From positions 101,779,348 through 101,843,347 of the forward strand of contig CM051456.1 in assembly GCA_028274465.1 (NCBI GenBank): 64,000 nucleotides of DNA. The letters run 5' to 3'. This document shows positions 1 through 11,597 of the stretch, one piece after another. This stretch comes from Plantago ovata. Lineage: Eukaryota > Streptophyta > Magnoliopsida > Lamiales > Plantaginaceae. The first letter of the stretch is position 1. Every line of letters starts with the position of its first letter. Both the position numbers and the translations under genes were made by a program. The notes beneath the pieces were generated by a model that saw only the letters and a program-made list of their open reading frames with translations, was not told where the DNA came from and ran no database searches.

Positions 1-204
1 ACCCTATTTTTCCCCCTATCTTTTTCAGTAAATTCACCTAATCTGATCTTGGTTACCTTGCGTGCTTGTACTCTCGAAGTTCTTGATTACATTGTGTTTG
101 TTTGCACTCTTTGTGCTTTTCTTTGCAAGTTTTTGTTTTTCTTTTGTGGATTCTGCTCCTTGGTTTCTTGTTTCCTCATGTGCAGAAACTAGTCATATGA
201 AAGG

Positions 205-990
205 ATGAGTCAACCTCCGTTGCCCCGGTATGTGATGCCTCGAGGGCCTTGCATAACATTGGATGATGATTGCAGGGATTATGACTTCGATCCTTCGTAC
301 TACTCCATTCTCTCCACGTTTTCGATGGGTGATGATCCAAGAGGGTTCTTAGACACGTACGAGGAAGGTGTGTTGAGGATACCTCGTGAGAATGAGGAGG
401 GGGTTATTTTATTACATGAGCAACTTTGTATGAGAGGATTTATGGGAGCCTTGAAAGGGTACGCTCGAGGATGGCTCAGAATCCCGCCGGAAAAATCGTT
501 GCGCACTTGGGGTGAAGTAACCAGCAAGTTTCTGGAACATTGGGATAGGGACTCACCTCCCGGGTCAAGGGCATGGACGTCTCGCTTCAGTAGTCAGCCA
601 CCAGAAATCGACATTGCCGATGAAGAGGAATGTGGAGAAGAATCCATTGATGAAGTCTTCTCAATGCTTAGCTTGGATTCCACATCCTTACTTGCGGATG
701 TCGAGGTTGTTGGTCAAGAGGGAGTCGTGGAGGAGGTGATAACTGAATCCATTGTTTCACTTGAGTCAGAAGGTGATGGCGTGAGTTGTGTTGAGGTCGA
801 GGAGTCAATCTCTAAAGATTTTGGTGTCTCTGAATCAATTGCGGCAGATACTCTTGATCTTGACTCCTACGTTCTGGTCCATGCACCCACCTATGAGTTC
901 CAAAGAAGTTTCAATCCTCTTTTCTCTTTTTATTTTCCATCTGATTCCCTTGGTTATTTTTTAGATTTAGATTTTTTTTGGTTTTGTTAA
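205..990 (+). pseudogene. Gag-like ORF of element Z
   Basis: This is an uninterrupted 261-codon ORF starting at ATG 205. Residues about 60-115 look like a diverged capsid core of a Ty3/gypsy gag: a block with LKGYARGWLRIPP, then SLRTWGEVTSKFLEHW. That matches the usual pattern in which a 'W(L) .. P .. S .. (T/S)W .. F..K(F/Y)' motif closes the domain. Downstream the protein is acidic (rich in E, D and S) and then hydrophobic and aromatic. There is no zinc knuckle and no protease motif. Gag would form the virus-like particle that packages element RNA. The frame is open, but the protein is short and lacks its C-terminal RNA-binding part, so I treat it as a non-functional or accessory remnant. 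An unrelated accessory ORF is an alternative. Confidence 0.5.
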
Positions 991-2968
991 TTTTAGTTTT
1001 CAGGGCATCATGGACTTGCTTGAGCAGATACGGAGAGGAGCCAAGGATGGTTCCCAAGATGCGAGGAGTAATGGAACGGATGCACAAGATTCGTTTCCAT
1101 TTGATAATGGATAACATTAGTGGTAATGGTTGCATGTAGTTTAGTTTTATCGCTTTCTTGCATTGCATGCATATTTATTTTTCGTGTGTTTTTTGTGATA
1201 AAATAGGTTTTAAGATAATAATTTTGCGTTTTGGGAGGAAAAAGGCGTCTCCAAGAGTCTGGAGATGCCAGGCGAACCGCCCCCCATGTGGGGCGATTCG
1301 CCTGGCAAGACCAGGCCGCCTGGGACGTTCTGGACGCCCCAGGCGAATCGTCACCCACCTGGGGTGTCCAGAAACCCGGAGGTCTGGATTTTCGTTCGGA
1401 ATCCCATTTTTTTCCTATTATGCTAAATTATTGATCTTTTTACTTGTTTTATCGCCCATTTCGATTTCTCACGAGTTTCCTTGAGTCATATAGGTAACAG
1501 GTACAAGTTAGCTCTCACCTTAAATCCACTTTTGATGTTCGGGACGAGCGACGACGTTCAGGTTTGGGGGGGGGGGGGGGTTATCGCTGGCTATCTCTAT
1601 ACTTGTTTTGCTTATGATAAACTCGTGAAACCCTTTGTTTGCATTTACACGTTTACCGCTTTCTTAGTATTTAATTGCATACACTACATTCATCCTAGTA
1701 TAGTTTTGCATGTTTTTGTGTGGAGTTTATTGCCAAATTTTTTGAACTTTTTTATTGGGTAGATTAACTAGTTATGACCTTTAACCATATGTTTCATCTC
1801 TATGAATTTGATTGAGATTTTTCTCGCTTGGCTTGTCACATTTATGTTTGCACTTAATTAAGCTTGGTAGTCTCGACATCACTTAGTGGTGTTTTCTCTA
1901 TTGCGATTCACGAAAGCCTTTATAATAGGATGATGCATGTTAGGATCTTATGGTTGTTTTCCCAAGTAATTATGTACCTAAGAGGCAACAAGTCTTCACC
2001 ATGCTTTGAGATTGCTAAATGCCTAGGAAGGAGGTAGTGTGAGATTGTGTGATCCTTTGTTTGCAACCTATTCTTTCGAATAGGTTTGGGGAGGGGGTTA
2101 CGCTATCACTAGACTTGTTTTTCGATTTTGAGTGTTGTGAGTTTGTTTTCCTTTTTCGTAAAGTTGTGCTTCAACCTATTCTTTCAAATAGGTTTGGGGA
2201 GGTCGTTTGTGAGTCATTATAATTTCTTTTTCGTTGTGCTACTGCTGGCTATATATATATAAAAAAAAAAGGAGGAAAAAAAATCGAAAAAAAAGAGAAA
2301 AAATCTGGAAAAGAAAAAAAAGAAAAAAAGAGGACCTAAAAAAGCAAAGAAGGGTCCAAAGAAAGTCAAAAAGCAGTTTAGCAAAGTGTTTGTCTCGTTT
2401 TTCAATTCTTGTAATGTTCGTAATCGAGTTGTAATTTTTTGTCTTTTGATTGTTTGAGTGTCATCTGTTCTAGACCACCCTCGTCCTGCCATTCAGGAAG
2501 TGGTGATTAGTTTATGACTTTACTTGAGAGATGGGTAGAATAGGGGAGTGTGAACTTTTAGGGAACCCTCCTTCGTTTGATGAGAGTCAGTATTGGTTCG
2601 ACCTCTTTGAGGAGAAGTCTTAACTTGGTGAACAACAGTAAGTCCTCAGTTTCATAGGCACGGGACAACCATTCGTATTATAACATGTTTCATTACGTCG
2701 TCACTGACTAGGTCCAAGTAGAGAATGTTACGAGAGACTATCTCGTTTAACATAGTGCATATGTGAATGTGTATGAGTCAATCGAGGCATTCTTCAACCA
2801 ATATCCATGTTATGATATGTATGGTCATTGTTCATAAGTTTTTGATAGATTCAATAGATTAGTTCATTACATTTGGCATGAGACTCCATTTTGTGTGTTG
2901 CATTGGTTTTTTGAATTAGAGTCTAGCTTAGTTGCTTGAGGACAAGCAAATGTTCGGTTTGGGGAGTT
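991..2968 (+). other. 3' internal non-coding region of element Z with paired hairpins and polypurine tract
   Basis: I see no credible gene here. In order it holds: a GC-rich block (1262-1375) with repeated GGCGAA/TTCGCC near-palindromes; a run of 15 G (1566-1580); two hairpins with arms AACCTATTC / GAATAGGTT and a 4-nt loop (2065-2086, and 2173-2194 with one mismatch), each followed by TTTGGGGA; a purine-rich A/G block (about 2260-2370); and a nested stem CCAC..CCTG..CAGG..GTGG (2475-2503). The polypurine tract GGTTTGGGGAGTT directly precedes the LTR. The same order recurs in elements A and B. Confidence 0.75.
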
Positions 2969-4160
2969 TGATGAATGTGTATTTTACACCTTCATTCGAG
3001 TCTTTTTTACCTATTTAGCTATCCTCTATGTTAATTTAGCTATATTTTAGTGCATTTTATTAGAATAGTGTCACGTTTCCCTTTTCTTTTCATTTTTCAG
3101 GTTTTAGGTAAAAAATGTGATTTTCCGGGAAATTATGTTGAAGAGAACGAAGATTCGGTGTTTCGTGGTCATCCGTGGTGTATCTAGAAGGTTCCGGGCG
3201 AGATTTGAGGTCTAGGGGTCGAGTTTCAAGGCTTAAAGGTCACTAGAAGGCAAAATTCGAGTCCTAAAAGGAAATCAAGTCAAGAAAACGCGTCCACCGC
3301 CACTGGAGCTCCCGGGCGGTTCGCCCGGGATGTGGGGCGGTTCGCCCGGCGTCTGGGGCGACCGCCCCACGTCTTCCGCACTCCTATATATAGTTTACCA
3401 ATTCTCTACGTTTTTCATACATTTTCACATTATTTGAGAGACGAATTCTCCAGAGCCTGTTCTGGGAATTCTTAGCATAGGAGACTCTTTTTCTTATCAA
3501 TTTGGAGGATTTAGCATAGCAATTGGACCTCGTTGTTTATCAATTCTTGCTTGTGAGTTAGCAAGTCTTCGGAGATTGACAACCTTCGTCGGTAACATTG
3601 TATCTCATGATTTTTCTACTTTTATTTATTTCTTTCAACATGTTTTCATTCAATCTTGCTTTGATTCTTGTTGATTGCAATTTATCTATGAGTAGCTAAA
3701 TCTATCGTTGGTGATAGTATGTGATTTCTTAGCTAGGGTTCTTAATTATGCATGATTGGATGTAACGCGATTCAGACTTGACTTATTGCTTTATTTCTTT
3801 TATCTATCTAAGCCATCTATCTTTGTAGTGTTGAATTGAACGGAACACATTGGACAATTCATGATCTTATATTTCTATGCAAACATTCAAGTACTTCATG
3901 CATGATTATTAACCTGATGCTTTGAATGATCATACTATCGCTAACTTCCGTTATTATTGATAAGAAAATCTCTGCTAAGTCGATTGTTGAGTTTATAGTT
4001 TAAGTTAAATTAGATAAAGCTAGTTATAGTCCTTATAGATCGACACTCGAGGTTATTTTACTTCTACACTACGTGCCTTGGTTTTCGTTGTAGTTGTGAA
4101 TTGCCTTTGGCTAAAAACAGATTTATTTGATTAATTGAGTTTGACAATCTCGGTTCATCA
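2969..4160 (+). repeat. 3' LTR of element Z
   Basis: This is a 1192-bp LTR with TG...CA ends. It carries a GC-rich near-palindromic block (about 3308-3372) followed at once by a TATA box TATATATA at 3385-3392, the likely U3 promoter. Its end (TTCGTTGTAGTTGTGAATTGCC onward) matches the LTR ends of A and B. It is clearly diverged from the A LTR, so Z is a separate and possibly older insertion. Confidence 0.85.
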
Positions 4161-5034
4161 AGTCCCCCCAGTTCTTAGTCATCATGTGAGATGGCTAATG
4201 AACTCAATTGGTCTTGTTCTTTTCTTTAATGTTGCGGCTGTCTTCATAGTTTTCTCTCTGCTTTTTATTCTTCTCGCATTCTTCTGGGGGTGTCCCAAGC
4301 GTTGCTCATTTTTTTGCGCTTGTATGACATTTTGTGTCGGGTGGTGATGTATTCAGGATGTGATGATATCTTGGATCCTTCCCCGCTTTTACCCGCGCCA
4401 CCGTTGAGCTGGCCCAGTTCGTGTTGCAGTGATTACGCCCGGTAACTGTTTGCGCCATATGATTTTTACCTTCTTCAAACGAAGCGGCGCCTTATTTGTA
4501 CCCGTGGTAACCCAGCCGTTCGTTGTTAGTAATTATACTCTAGTGGAACGTCATAAGCACGCATCCTATCGCTGACGTCATAGTAGTTTAGTCGCCTTGG
4601 TGGCTTCTCCCATACGACTCGTTGTACTGTTGCGTCGCTTCCTGTCCCGTCGGGTTTCTTCATGGGTTTCGCATTGCTCCGCTTCGCTGTTGGGCTCTTT
4701 TAATAATAGCACCGATTCCGATTGGGCATCTTTCATCGTCTAATAGGTATAAATAATTTGTGGCTCTAGCGCTGTCGCTTACTTCACTTCATATCCTGGA
4801 TTCGGCTACTCTCTTCTCCCTTTTCCTTTAACATCAAACTTTATTCTTCTCTCCTTTCTTTCTAACTCTTTTTTCTCTGTTAGTCTGAGCTCCCCTTACA
4901 TTCTCCGTGTTTGAAAATCGAAGTGTCCTATTCTCCCGATAGTAAGTTTCTCATCCCTTCGCTAAGTTTCGTCTTGCTTTTTTTTTTCTATTTCTTCGCA
5001 TTGTGCTTTTTTTAACTGCCTTCTTCCATGTACA
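4161..5034 (+). other. Tat-layer sequence upstream of the antisense extra gene
   Basis: This is single-copy-like sequence within the window, bounded on the left by element Z. I see no coding domain. It contains a TATA box (4748-4755) and a C/T-rich stretch (about 4790-4990) that reads like a plant 5' leader, ending at ATG 5035. The simplest reading is promoter and 5' UTR of the extra gene that starts at 5035. Confidence 0.5.
4748..4755 (+). promoter_or_regulatory. TATA box of the Tat-layer extra gene
   Basis: TATAAATA is followed by a pyrimidine-rich leader (CTTACTTCACTTC) about 30 nt downstream, a usual distance for a plant start site. The first ATG of the extra gene is at 5035. The assignment rests on position and match only. 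Confidence 0.5.
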
Positions 5035-5548
5035 ATGTCTTCTGGTGGCGATGACAGCAATGGGCAGTCTTACTTCAGCTATGGGGGTGAGGGAGTGGTT
5101 GATCCTCCCAGTCCGGACTCTTCCACATGGCGGGTACGTAGGGTTTCGCGTCCTAGTACGAATCGTCGAGCTTCAGCACGAAACCCTACTCGTCGTAGTT
5201 CACAAAATCGTACTTCCCAAGCCCCTTGGCAACTGGGAAAATTTCCGAGGACGCTCAGCCATTGACAATTGTGATGTCAGCTGGAGTAGTTGTTTCCAGC
5301 AATCCTCCTCCGAGTGTCTCAGTAGCTCCGGTCGAGCCTATTCGTCCTGATTCCGCTGCAGGTCGCAGCATCATTCAGCGTCGCAGACAAGATGCCCGAA
5401 CTAGTGAAATTAGGGCTCGTCCTGTTATTATTGATGATACTCAGCGCCAGACCGCAACTTCTGACACGCCAAACTTATCGCCTGGCAACAAGGGAAAACA
5501 ACTGATTTTTCCTGAACCTCCGACCACCGGTGTTGATGCCCCGGTAAC
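5035..5548 (+). pseudogene. Extra ORF of the Tat-type element, 5' part (split by element A)
   Basis: The reading starts at ATG 5035 (MSSGGDDSNGQSYFSYGG) and shifts frame near 5226-5265. It then stays open to 5548, where element A interrupts it, and resumes in the same frame at 14401 once A and one TSD copy are discounted. The translated part is low-complexity, rich in S, P, R and T with basic stretches, and has no recognised domain. It forms the N-terminal arm of the gypsy-type accessory protein described at 14401-17407. It lies on the strand opposite to the gag and protease at 44.6-40.2 kb. That fits the extra ORFs known from Tat-lineage elements, which lie between pol and the 3' LTR and can be antisense. 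The frameshift makes it a pseudogene. Confidence 0.55.
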
Positions 5549-6811
5549 TGATGAATGTGTATTTTACACTTTCATTCGAGTCTTTTTCACCTATTTTAGC
5601 TATCATCTATGTTAATTTAGCTATATTTTAGTACATTTTATTAGAATAGTGTCACGTTTCCCTTTAGATTTTATTTTACAGGTTTTGGTTGAAATTCGGA
5701 GATTTCGGGGCAATTATATTGAAGTCTAAAAGGAATTGGTGTTCCAGAAGCCTATTTGGAGTATCTGAAGGTTTCCGGATAGGATTTGGAGTCTAGGGGC
5801 CGAATCTGGAGGTTAGAAGGCTACTAGAAGTCATAAACCGAGTCCGAAAAGGTGAAGAAATCCAAAACCGCGTCGAAAACGCGGAAATTCCGCGTTTACA
5901 CTGTGGGGCGAACCGCCGGAGGCCAGAGGCGAACCACCGCGGGCATAATTCGGGCCTATATATAATGCTCAATTTTCTCTCCGAAAATCATATCTTTCCA
6001 AGCCTACTTTCTCACCTCTCTCTATAGTTTTAGGTAGGAACTTCCCAGGGCCTGTCCTGGGAGTTCCGTAGCTTAGGGGATACTTTTTCATAGCAGATTG
6101 GAGCGCGTAGGATCGCAATCATCAGGAGATTGACAACCTTCGGTAACTTTGTATCTTACAGTTTTTATCTACTTATTTTATATTCTTTCAATATGTTTTC
6201 TTCTATGATTGCTATTGATTGCATGCCTATTATGAGTAGCTAAATTTATCGTTGGTGGTAGTATGTGAATTCTTAGCGAGGGAAGATAATCATGCTAATG
6301 GCTATATCGCGCATTATACTCCGTGTCATTGCTTTATTTCGTTGATCAGTTGCAACCAAAATTCTCGTATGTTGTATTGATTATTATGCACACTTGGACA
6401 CTTGTCAACCAATCAGACCAATTATCTTCGTAGTGTTGAATAATTACGGAACACATTAGGACGTTAGTTGTTGATGAGTCAGACCCTTATTATTTTCGTA
6501 GTGCTTAATACTAGCAACAGGACACAAGATTGATTCAAAGATCTCTATGCAAGACCGAGGAATTTATGCATGATTATCGACCCATTATGTTAAGAAGGAC
6601 CATACTATCACCAATCTCCATTATCTGCTTGAAAACCCCTATTGCTTTCTATTTGCTGTTTTATATTCTTAATTAGATTTGATAAAGCTAGTATAGTCCT
6701 GAGAGAACGACACTCGAGTCATTCTACTACTACACTACGGTTTTCGTTGTAGTTGTTGATTGCCTTTGGCTAAATAACAAATTTATTTGATTGAATCTGA
6801 CACGTTCATCA
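5549..6811 (+). repeat. 5' LTR of element A
   Basis: This 1263-bp LTR starts TGATGAATG and ends TTCATCA. GC-rich GGGGCGAACCGCC-type repeats (5905-5942) sit just before the TATA box TATATATAA (5957-5965). It is the partner of the LTR at 13133-14395. Confidence 0.95.
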
Positions 6812-6814
6812 AAT

Positions 6815-6831
6815 TGGCGCCGTTGCCGGGG
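6815..6831 (+). other. Primer-binding site, tRNA-Asp
   Basis: TGGCGCCGTTGCCGGGG begins 3 nt after the LTR. It is an exact complement of the 3' end of plant tRNA-Asp(GTC) including CCA, as recalled from the known tRNA. Minus-strand DNA synthesis would be primed here. Confidence 0.9.
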
Positions 6832-6981
6832 ACTATACTCCTTTTTTCTATTTAATTTGTTTTTATTTACAACTTTAGATTCCTAATTCTACTAGATTTA
6901 GTTTTTTCTTTTTAATTTCTCTCTGATACTGCTTTCCTAGTCTATTTCTAATCACCTTTCCTAGTCTGTCACAGATTGTGT

Positions 6982-9142
6982 ATGCCGCATACACGTTCTG
7001 CAGGAACACCGCTTGCTGATTCAATTGCTGAGATCGATAGAGTCTACCACCAGAGAAGGAGACTACTTGAAAGGCTCGCAATAGAGGAAATAGAGGAAAC
7101 CGATTTCTCTGAATCTCTAATTAGTCTTTTCAAGGAAATCGACGGAATGGCAGAAGCTAGACCACTGAAGGCATGGGTACAACCCACCAAGGATCGTATG
7201 AGGGGACCGGCGATTGTTCTTTCGCCCGCAACCCGAGATCTGGAAATCAAGAACCACGCATTCCAACAACTTCCGAGGTTCTATGGCTTATCAAGGGAAG
7301 ATGTGATGGGGTACTTGAACGATATCGATGATTTCGTCAACCAACTCCCACGACCCGGAACTGACATAACAACGGATGAGTTGAGGATGAAGGTTTTTGC
7401 TATGGGACTTGGCGACAGAGCCAAGTCATGGCTGAGCTCTCTACCAGCCGGCTCGCTGGACACTTGGGAAAAGGTTTTTTTCAGCTTTCATGGAGAAATA
7501 CTTCCCACACACTCTGACTACCGCGCTAAAGGCGCAAATCACTGGATTCAAGCAGGACTATGATGAGACCATCTACACCGCATTCGAGAGGTTCCAAGAT
7601 CTCACGAACAAGTGCCCTCACCATGGTTTTGAACTTTCCGACTTAGTCCAACACTTCTACAATGGACTAACCTTCGAGAACCAACAAGTGGTGGATTTCC
7701 AATGCCGAGGCAATATTTGGGAGGAAACCGCAGAAGCCGTCTGGGCAGTTTTCGAAAGGCTTGCTAAGGGTTCGCAGTTCAAGGACCCAAGAGCAATGGT
7801 TAGGAAACGTGGACCTGAAGCTCCACCGACTCAAGAAGCCCCTATGTACAGGGGGAATAGGGATCAATTCGAGTGCTTTACCAACGAATTGAAGCAAGTC
7901 CTCAAGAACGCCACCGGAACAACTGTTTCGAACGAAGTATGCCGAATATGCAAGAACTATGGGCATGGGGCTCATATGTGTAGATCGGAGCTGGCATATG
8001 ATGATGGCAACTGGGTTCGAGGAGACGAAGAAGAAGCCTTTGCTACGGAGTTTGGCACTCAAGAAGTTAGCTACGGACAAGATGGTAGGAATCCTCGAGG
8101 TGGATTTTGGAGAAGAGTATACCGTAACAATCAAGGATATGCACCGGCTAACCAAACTTATGGACCTAACCAAGACCGTAGTAGGCTTAACTATGGTAAT
8201 GATCACTGCGAAAACCCCGCTCCGAAAGAGCCACCGAAGTCGAAGTCGGCTCTACTGATGGAGAAATTACAGAAGATGGTTGATCACACACAAAGTTTTC
8301 TCAAACGTTATGAAGAAGATTCTGAGAAGACTAGAGCAAGGCTCGATAAGTTGGAAGAGAGCACAAGGCTTGCCCATCAAAAGATGCAAGAGTTGATCGA
8401 CCGAGGAGCAAGTAGGGAGCAAGGCAAACTGCCTAGCAACACTGAGAAGTCATTGTCCATTAACTTAGTAGGTGATCTACCTGTTGAAATCACCATCAAG
8501 AAGGTTGCTAAGTGCGAGAGTTGCAAGAGGGAACTGCCCCCACAGGCCGAAGAAGAAGAAAAGGACCTTGGTACTAACAAGAGAGAAGATGAGCAAGAGG
8601 ATCCCGAGCCACTCTCTCAAAGTTTCGATATTAAGGTCGGGATTGGGGAGCTTGAAGATGTCCGAGCCACACTAGACACTGGATCCTACTCAAATGTGCT
8701 CCCTTTAAACATTTTCAAGAAGAGTAACCTTGGAGAACTAACTGTGCATAAGGCTATTGTGCAACTGGCGGATGGATCCCTTGTGAAACCCGAAGGCGTT
8801 GTGAAGAATGTATTAGTCAAAATTGGTGAAGCCTCTGTCCACACCGATTTTGTAATTATGCCAGCATCAGCACCAGGAACGGGGGATGTCATACTCTTAG
8901 GATGAACATTCTTGACTAAAATACGCTCAGTGATGGACATCTACCAAAGGACTTGCACTATCGAAGTGGATGGCAAGCAACATGTGTTGCAAGCTATATC
9001 TGATCCACCTGATCCACCCGATACTTCTAACACTATTGATTACAGTGGTCTTAACGTTTATGTTCACTCTTATTCACAGGATCAAAGCACGGGAAGGAGA
9101 ATCATGAAGGGGAAGTCTAGTACCCTCAGAAGGAAAAGATAG
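6982..9142 (+). pseudogene. Gag-protease of element A, frameshifted and truncated before pol
   Basis: The start is ATG 6982 (MPHTRSAGTPLADSI). Residues about 80-260 form the gag capsid core (FYGLSREDVMGYLNDI, then FNGL/LVQHFYNGL). A CCHC zinc knuckle follows (CRICKNYGHGAHMC, near 7950-7990), then a coiled-coil-like charged region (8260-8400). The aspartic protease carries active site DTGSYSNV near 8676. Two lesions are visible. A T-run at 7475-7481 has seven T where element B has six, shifting the frame. TGA at 8903-8905 stands where CGA (Arg of the usual LGR-F motif) is expected. Past that stop the frame continues in protease-like sequence (TFLTKIRSVMDIY) to 9142. No RT or integrase follows. 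The product would be the particle shell and maturation enzyme. Confidence 0.85.
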
Positions 9143-10294
9143 GCGAAGACACGGATCGAGTCAGAGACCTTAAACAATGGCGCTATCCAGGAGGCAACCC
9201 GGGGTTTTTATCGCTTTCTTACCGCTTTATTGCATGCATTCATACTTGAACAATTTGCTTTTCATATGTGAATTTGTTCGGTTCTGTGTCGTTTATGCTT
9301 ATGTTGTGTTCGAGTGCGACTTTTCGAGTGATATTTTTTTGAGGAAATGATTTTTCGGGGACTTAAAATTGCATTTTTATTTTTCAAAAAACGTTCGTCT
9401 CCCACCTAAAAGTGGGGGGCGAATCGCCCCACGACCAGAGCGCGCGCGCGCGCTCTGGGCCCGCGGGGCGGTTCGCCCCGCACGGGGCGGTCCGCCCCAG
9501 GTGTGGGGCGAACCGCCCCACACCTCCAGAGACTAAAAATCGGGGGTTTCTTCCCCAAACCCCCATTTTTCTCCATTTTCATCCTTCAAACTCCAAAATT
9601 TCCTCCATATTCAAAATATCTTCAAATCTTCATAACTTCTTCATCTCTCCATCATTTCGTGTGTTCTTTAGCTTCATTCGAAGCCCGTTACGTGCTCTAT
9701 CATTCTATCCGAACAAATTTCTTCCTAACTCATTCAATTTCCGGATTTGAGGTATTATCACATGAACCCTAATTTTTACAATTTGGGGATTTTTTGATTT
9801 ATGCTTCAATTAGACTTGTATGATGAATGGGTTGATGATTTATGTGTTTAGATTCATTATTCATTGTCAATTACATGTTCAATTAGGCTTAGTTTGATGA
9901 TTTGAGATTTTGCTAATTGGATGATATATGTCTTGTTAGGAAATTATCTCTATTGCTTTCATTCCTTGTTTAAACATGTGTTTATAGATATGAAATTGAT
10001 GAATGTATTGGTAGAATGCATGATGGTTGAAATTGAGGATTTATGCTAGAAATTGATTTTTATGATATGGATTGAACCTTGTGATTCAAGGCATTTGTTG
10101 TTAGCAAGAGCATAATGTGATGTGTTATTGTAGTAGGTACATTGATATGTTACGTAATGAATTAGCTAGACTAGGCTTTGGGATTTTGAGGAGTTGGATT
10201 TTTGAGAATTTTACTCGTTTGTTGGCTCGTTTATTTACATATGCATAGGTCTGTTTTGCATTGTACAAGATACTAATTGCTGTTTGTCGGAATC
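9143..10294 (+). other. Element A spacer with GC-rich palindromes
   Basis: No gene is seen between gag-protease and the downstream ORF. At 9411-9525 lies a strongly GC-rich block: several GGGGCG..CGCCCC near-palindromes and a perfect 24-bp palindrome centred on (CG)6 at 9435-9458. The rest is AT-rich and resembles a leader or intron-like stretch running up to ATG 10295. The pol genes expected in an autonomous relative would lie in this interval and are missing. Confidence 0.7.
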
Positions 10295-11597
10295 ATGGCA
10301 CCAAGGACAAGGAGAGCCGGCTCTAGCAAGAAGGGGAAAGGAGTGGCATCAAGCTCCCAACCATCTCATGATTTGTACGAGTTGTCTGCCGCTGCGATAG
10401 AGGTGCGTCAACGGCTAGAGGCGGAGATGGACGACGGAGGAAGGTCAATCATCCCCGATAGGAGGATTGACATTCCTGAGTCCGCAGCGAACAGAGCGGG
10501 ATATAGGACACTGTCAAGTTTGGGGTCACAAAGGAATTGGGCATGGTACAGTTTCGACAGGTTCAAAGGCTACGACGAGAGCCTCCTCAGAGATTTCTAC
10601 ACTGGGTACACGGATCTCGACGAGAAGAATGGGGTATTAGTCCGAGGCCTGATTATACCATGGAACCCAGAGTACATATCTTCCTTCATCCATTTCGGGA
10701 ACTTGGAATTCACAGAGAGCGCACACGCTTACTTGTATTCGAGGACCGCTAGGGGATAGGGAGAGACATTACCGATGTGATCTGCAACAGGGAGAACAGA
10801 TATCCTGGAGTTGGGGCATCACCTGGACGGATCAGTTATAGCGACCTTAGCATCGAAGCTAAGGTGATGATGAAATTTTGCATCTCCGACTTGATCCCAA
10901 GGAAGAATGACACATGGATTCAGCCCTACTACGCCGAGCTCCTCTACTGCCTAATAGACGGACATCAGATCGACATAGGGCGCATTATGTATGAGGAGTA
11001 CGAGCGCCACTGGGAAAAGAAGAGGAAGCCTTTCATCTTCCCGAGTTTCATCACAGCATACTGCAAGTATCATGGGGTCGACGATATTGAGGAGGGGATT
11101 GCGAGGTCGCTGCCCTTTCACCCTCGACCATTGAGGTACAGCTCAACAGGTATCAGTTGAGGAACCCCACAGCAGCAGTTGCTGATGTAGGAGGGCAATT
11201 CCAGCCGAATGATTCCGATCATGAGGATGCTATGGAGGCCGATGTTGGCGAAGCCCCGATTCCAGATATTCCATTTGTCCATCATGCACCGCATGCACCA
11301 GCAGGAGCACCACAGGGGTCTGGAGGATTTGACTTCTCCGAATTCCGTACCTACTTCGACAGCCGTTTCGACAGGATTGATGCCAACAATGCGGCGATGC
11401 GACAGGACATCGACAGGCACATTGTGCAGCACAACCGCGATTGGGAGATATTCGAGGAGCACCGTCGAGAGGATAGGCAGCACATGTGGGAGCAGCAACA
11501 GCTGATCCAGCAACAGCAGGAAGCTCTACGACAGTCCAATGAGCTCATGAATGACATGTGGAGTGACTTTTATGGGGACTACCATCCCGATGATTAG
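10295..11597 (+). pseudogene. Downstream extra ORF of element A (Athila ORF1-like), frameshifted
   Basis: ATG 10295 opens a basic N-terminus (MAPRTRRAGSSKKGKG). The frame stops at 10757-10759 and continues in other frames at about 10777-11160 and 11157-11597, so it is a pseudogene of about 430 codons with two shifts. The middle segment (YYAELLYCLIDGHQIDIGRI and KRKPFIFPSFITAYCKYHGV) resembles the plant protein family named after the Athila ORF-1, whose function is unknown. The C-terminal segment is acidic, then forms a glutamine-rich coiled coil (near 11470-11560), and ends YGDYHPDD. It lies in sense orientation after the place where pol should be. The family assignment is from memory of its conserved features, not from a search. 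Confidence 0.6.

Larger units (their letters stand above)
1..4160 (+). mobile_element. Element Z: Athila-like Ty3/gypsy retrotransposon, 3' portion
   Basis: The window opens inside the internal region of an LTR retrotransposon whose 5' LTR lies to the left. Its parts are a gag-like ORF (205-990), a long non-coding 3' internal region, a purine-rich tract just before 2969 and a 3' LTR (2969-4160). The LTR begins TGATGAATGTG and ends TTCATCA, like the LTRs of element A, and its body clearly aligns with those of A and B. The sequence after 4160 (AGTCCCCC) belongs to the older Tat-type layer; its TSD partner is outside the window. No protease, RT or integrase motif is present in the visible part. 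Confidence 0.85.

Noticed and set aside
2217-2492. Lys/Arg-rich plus frame and Phe-rich minus frame over the purine block (also at 12344-12571 and 35037-35310)
   Set aside because: These come from A/G-rich DNA conserved as a block in three elements; the frames themselves are not conserved.
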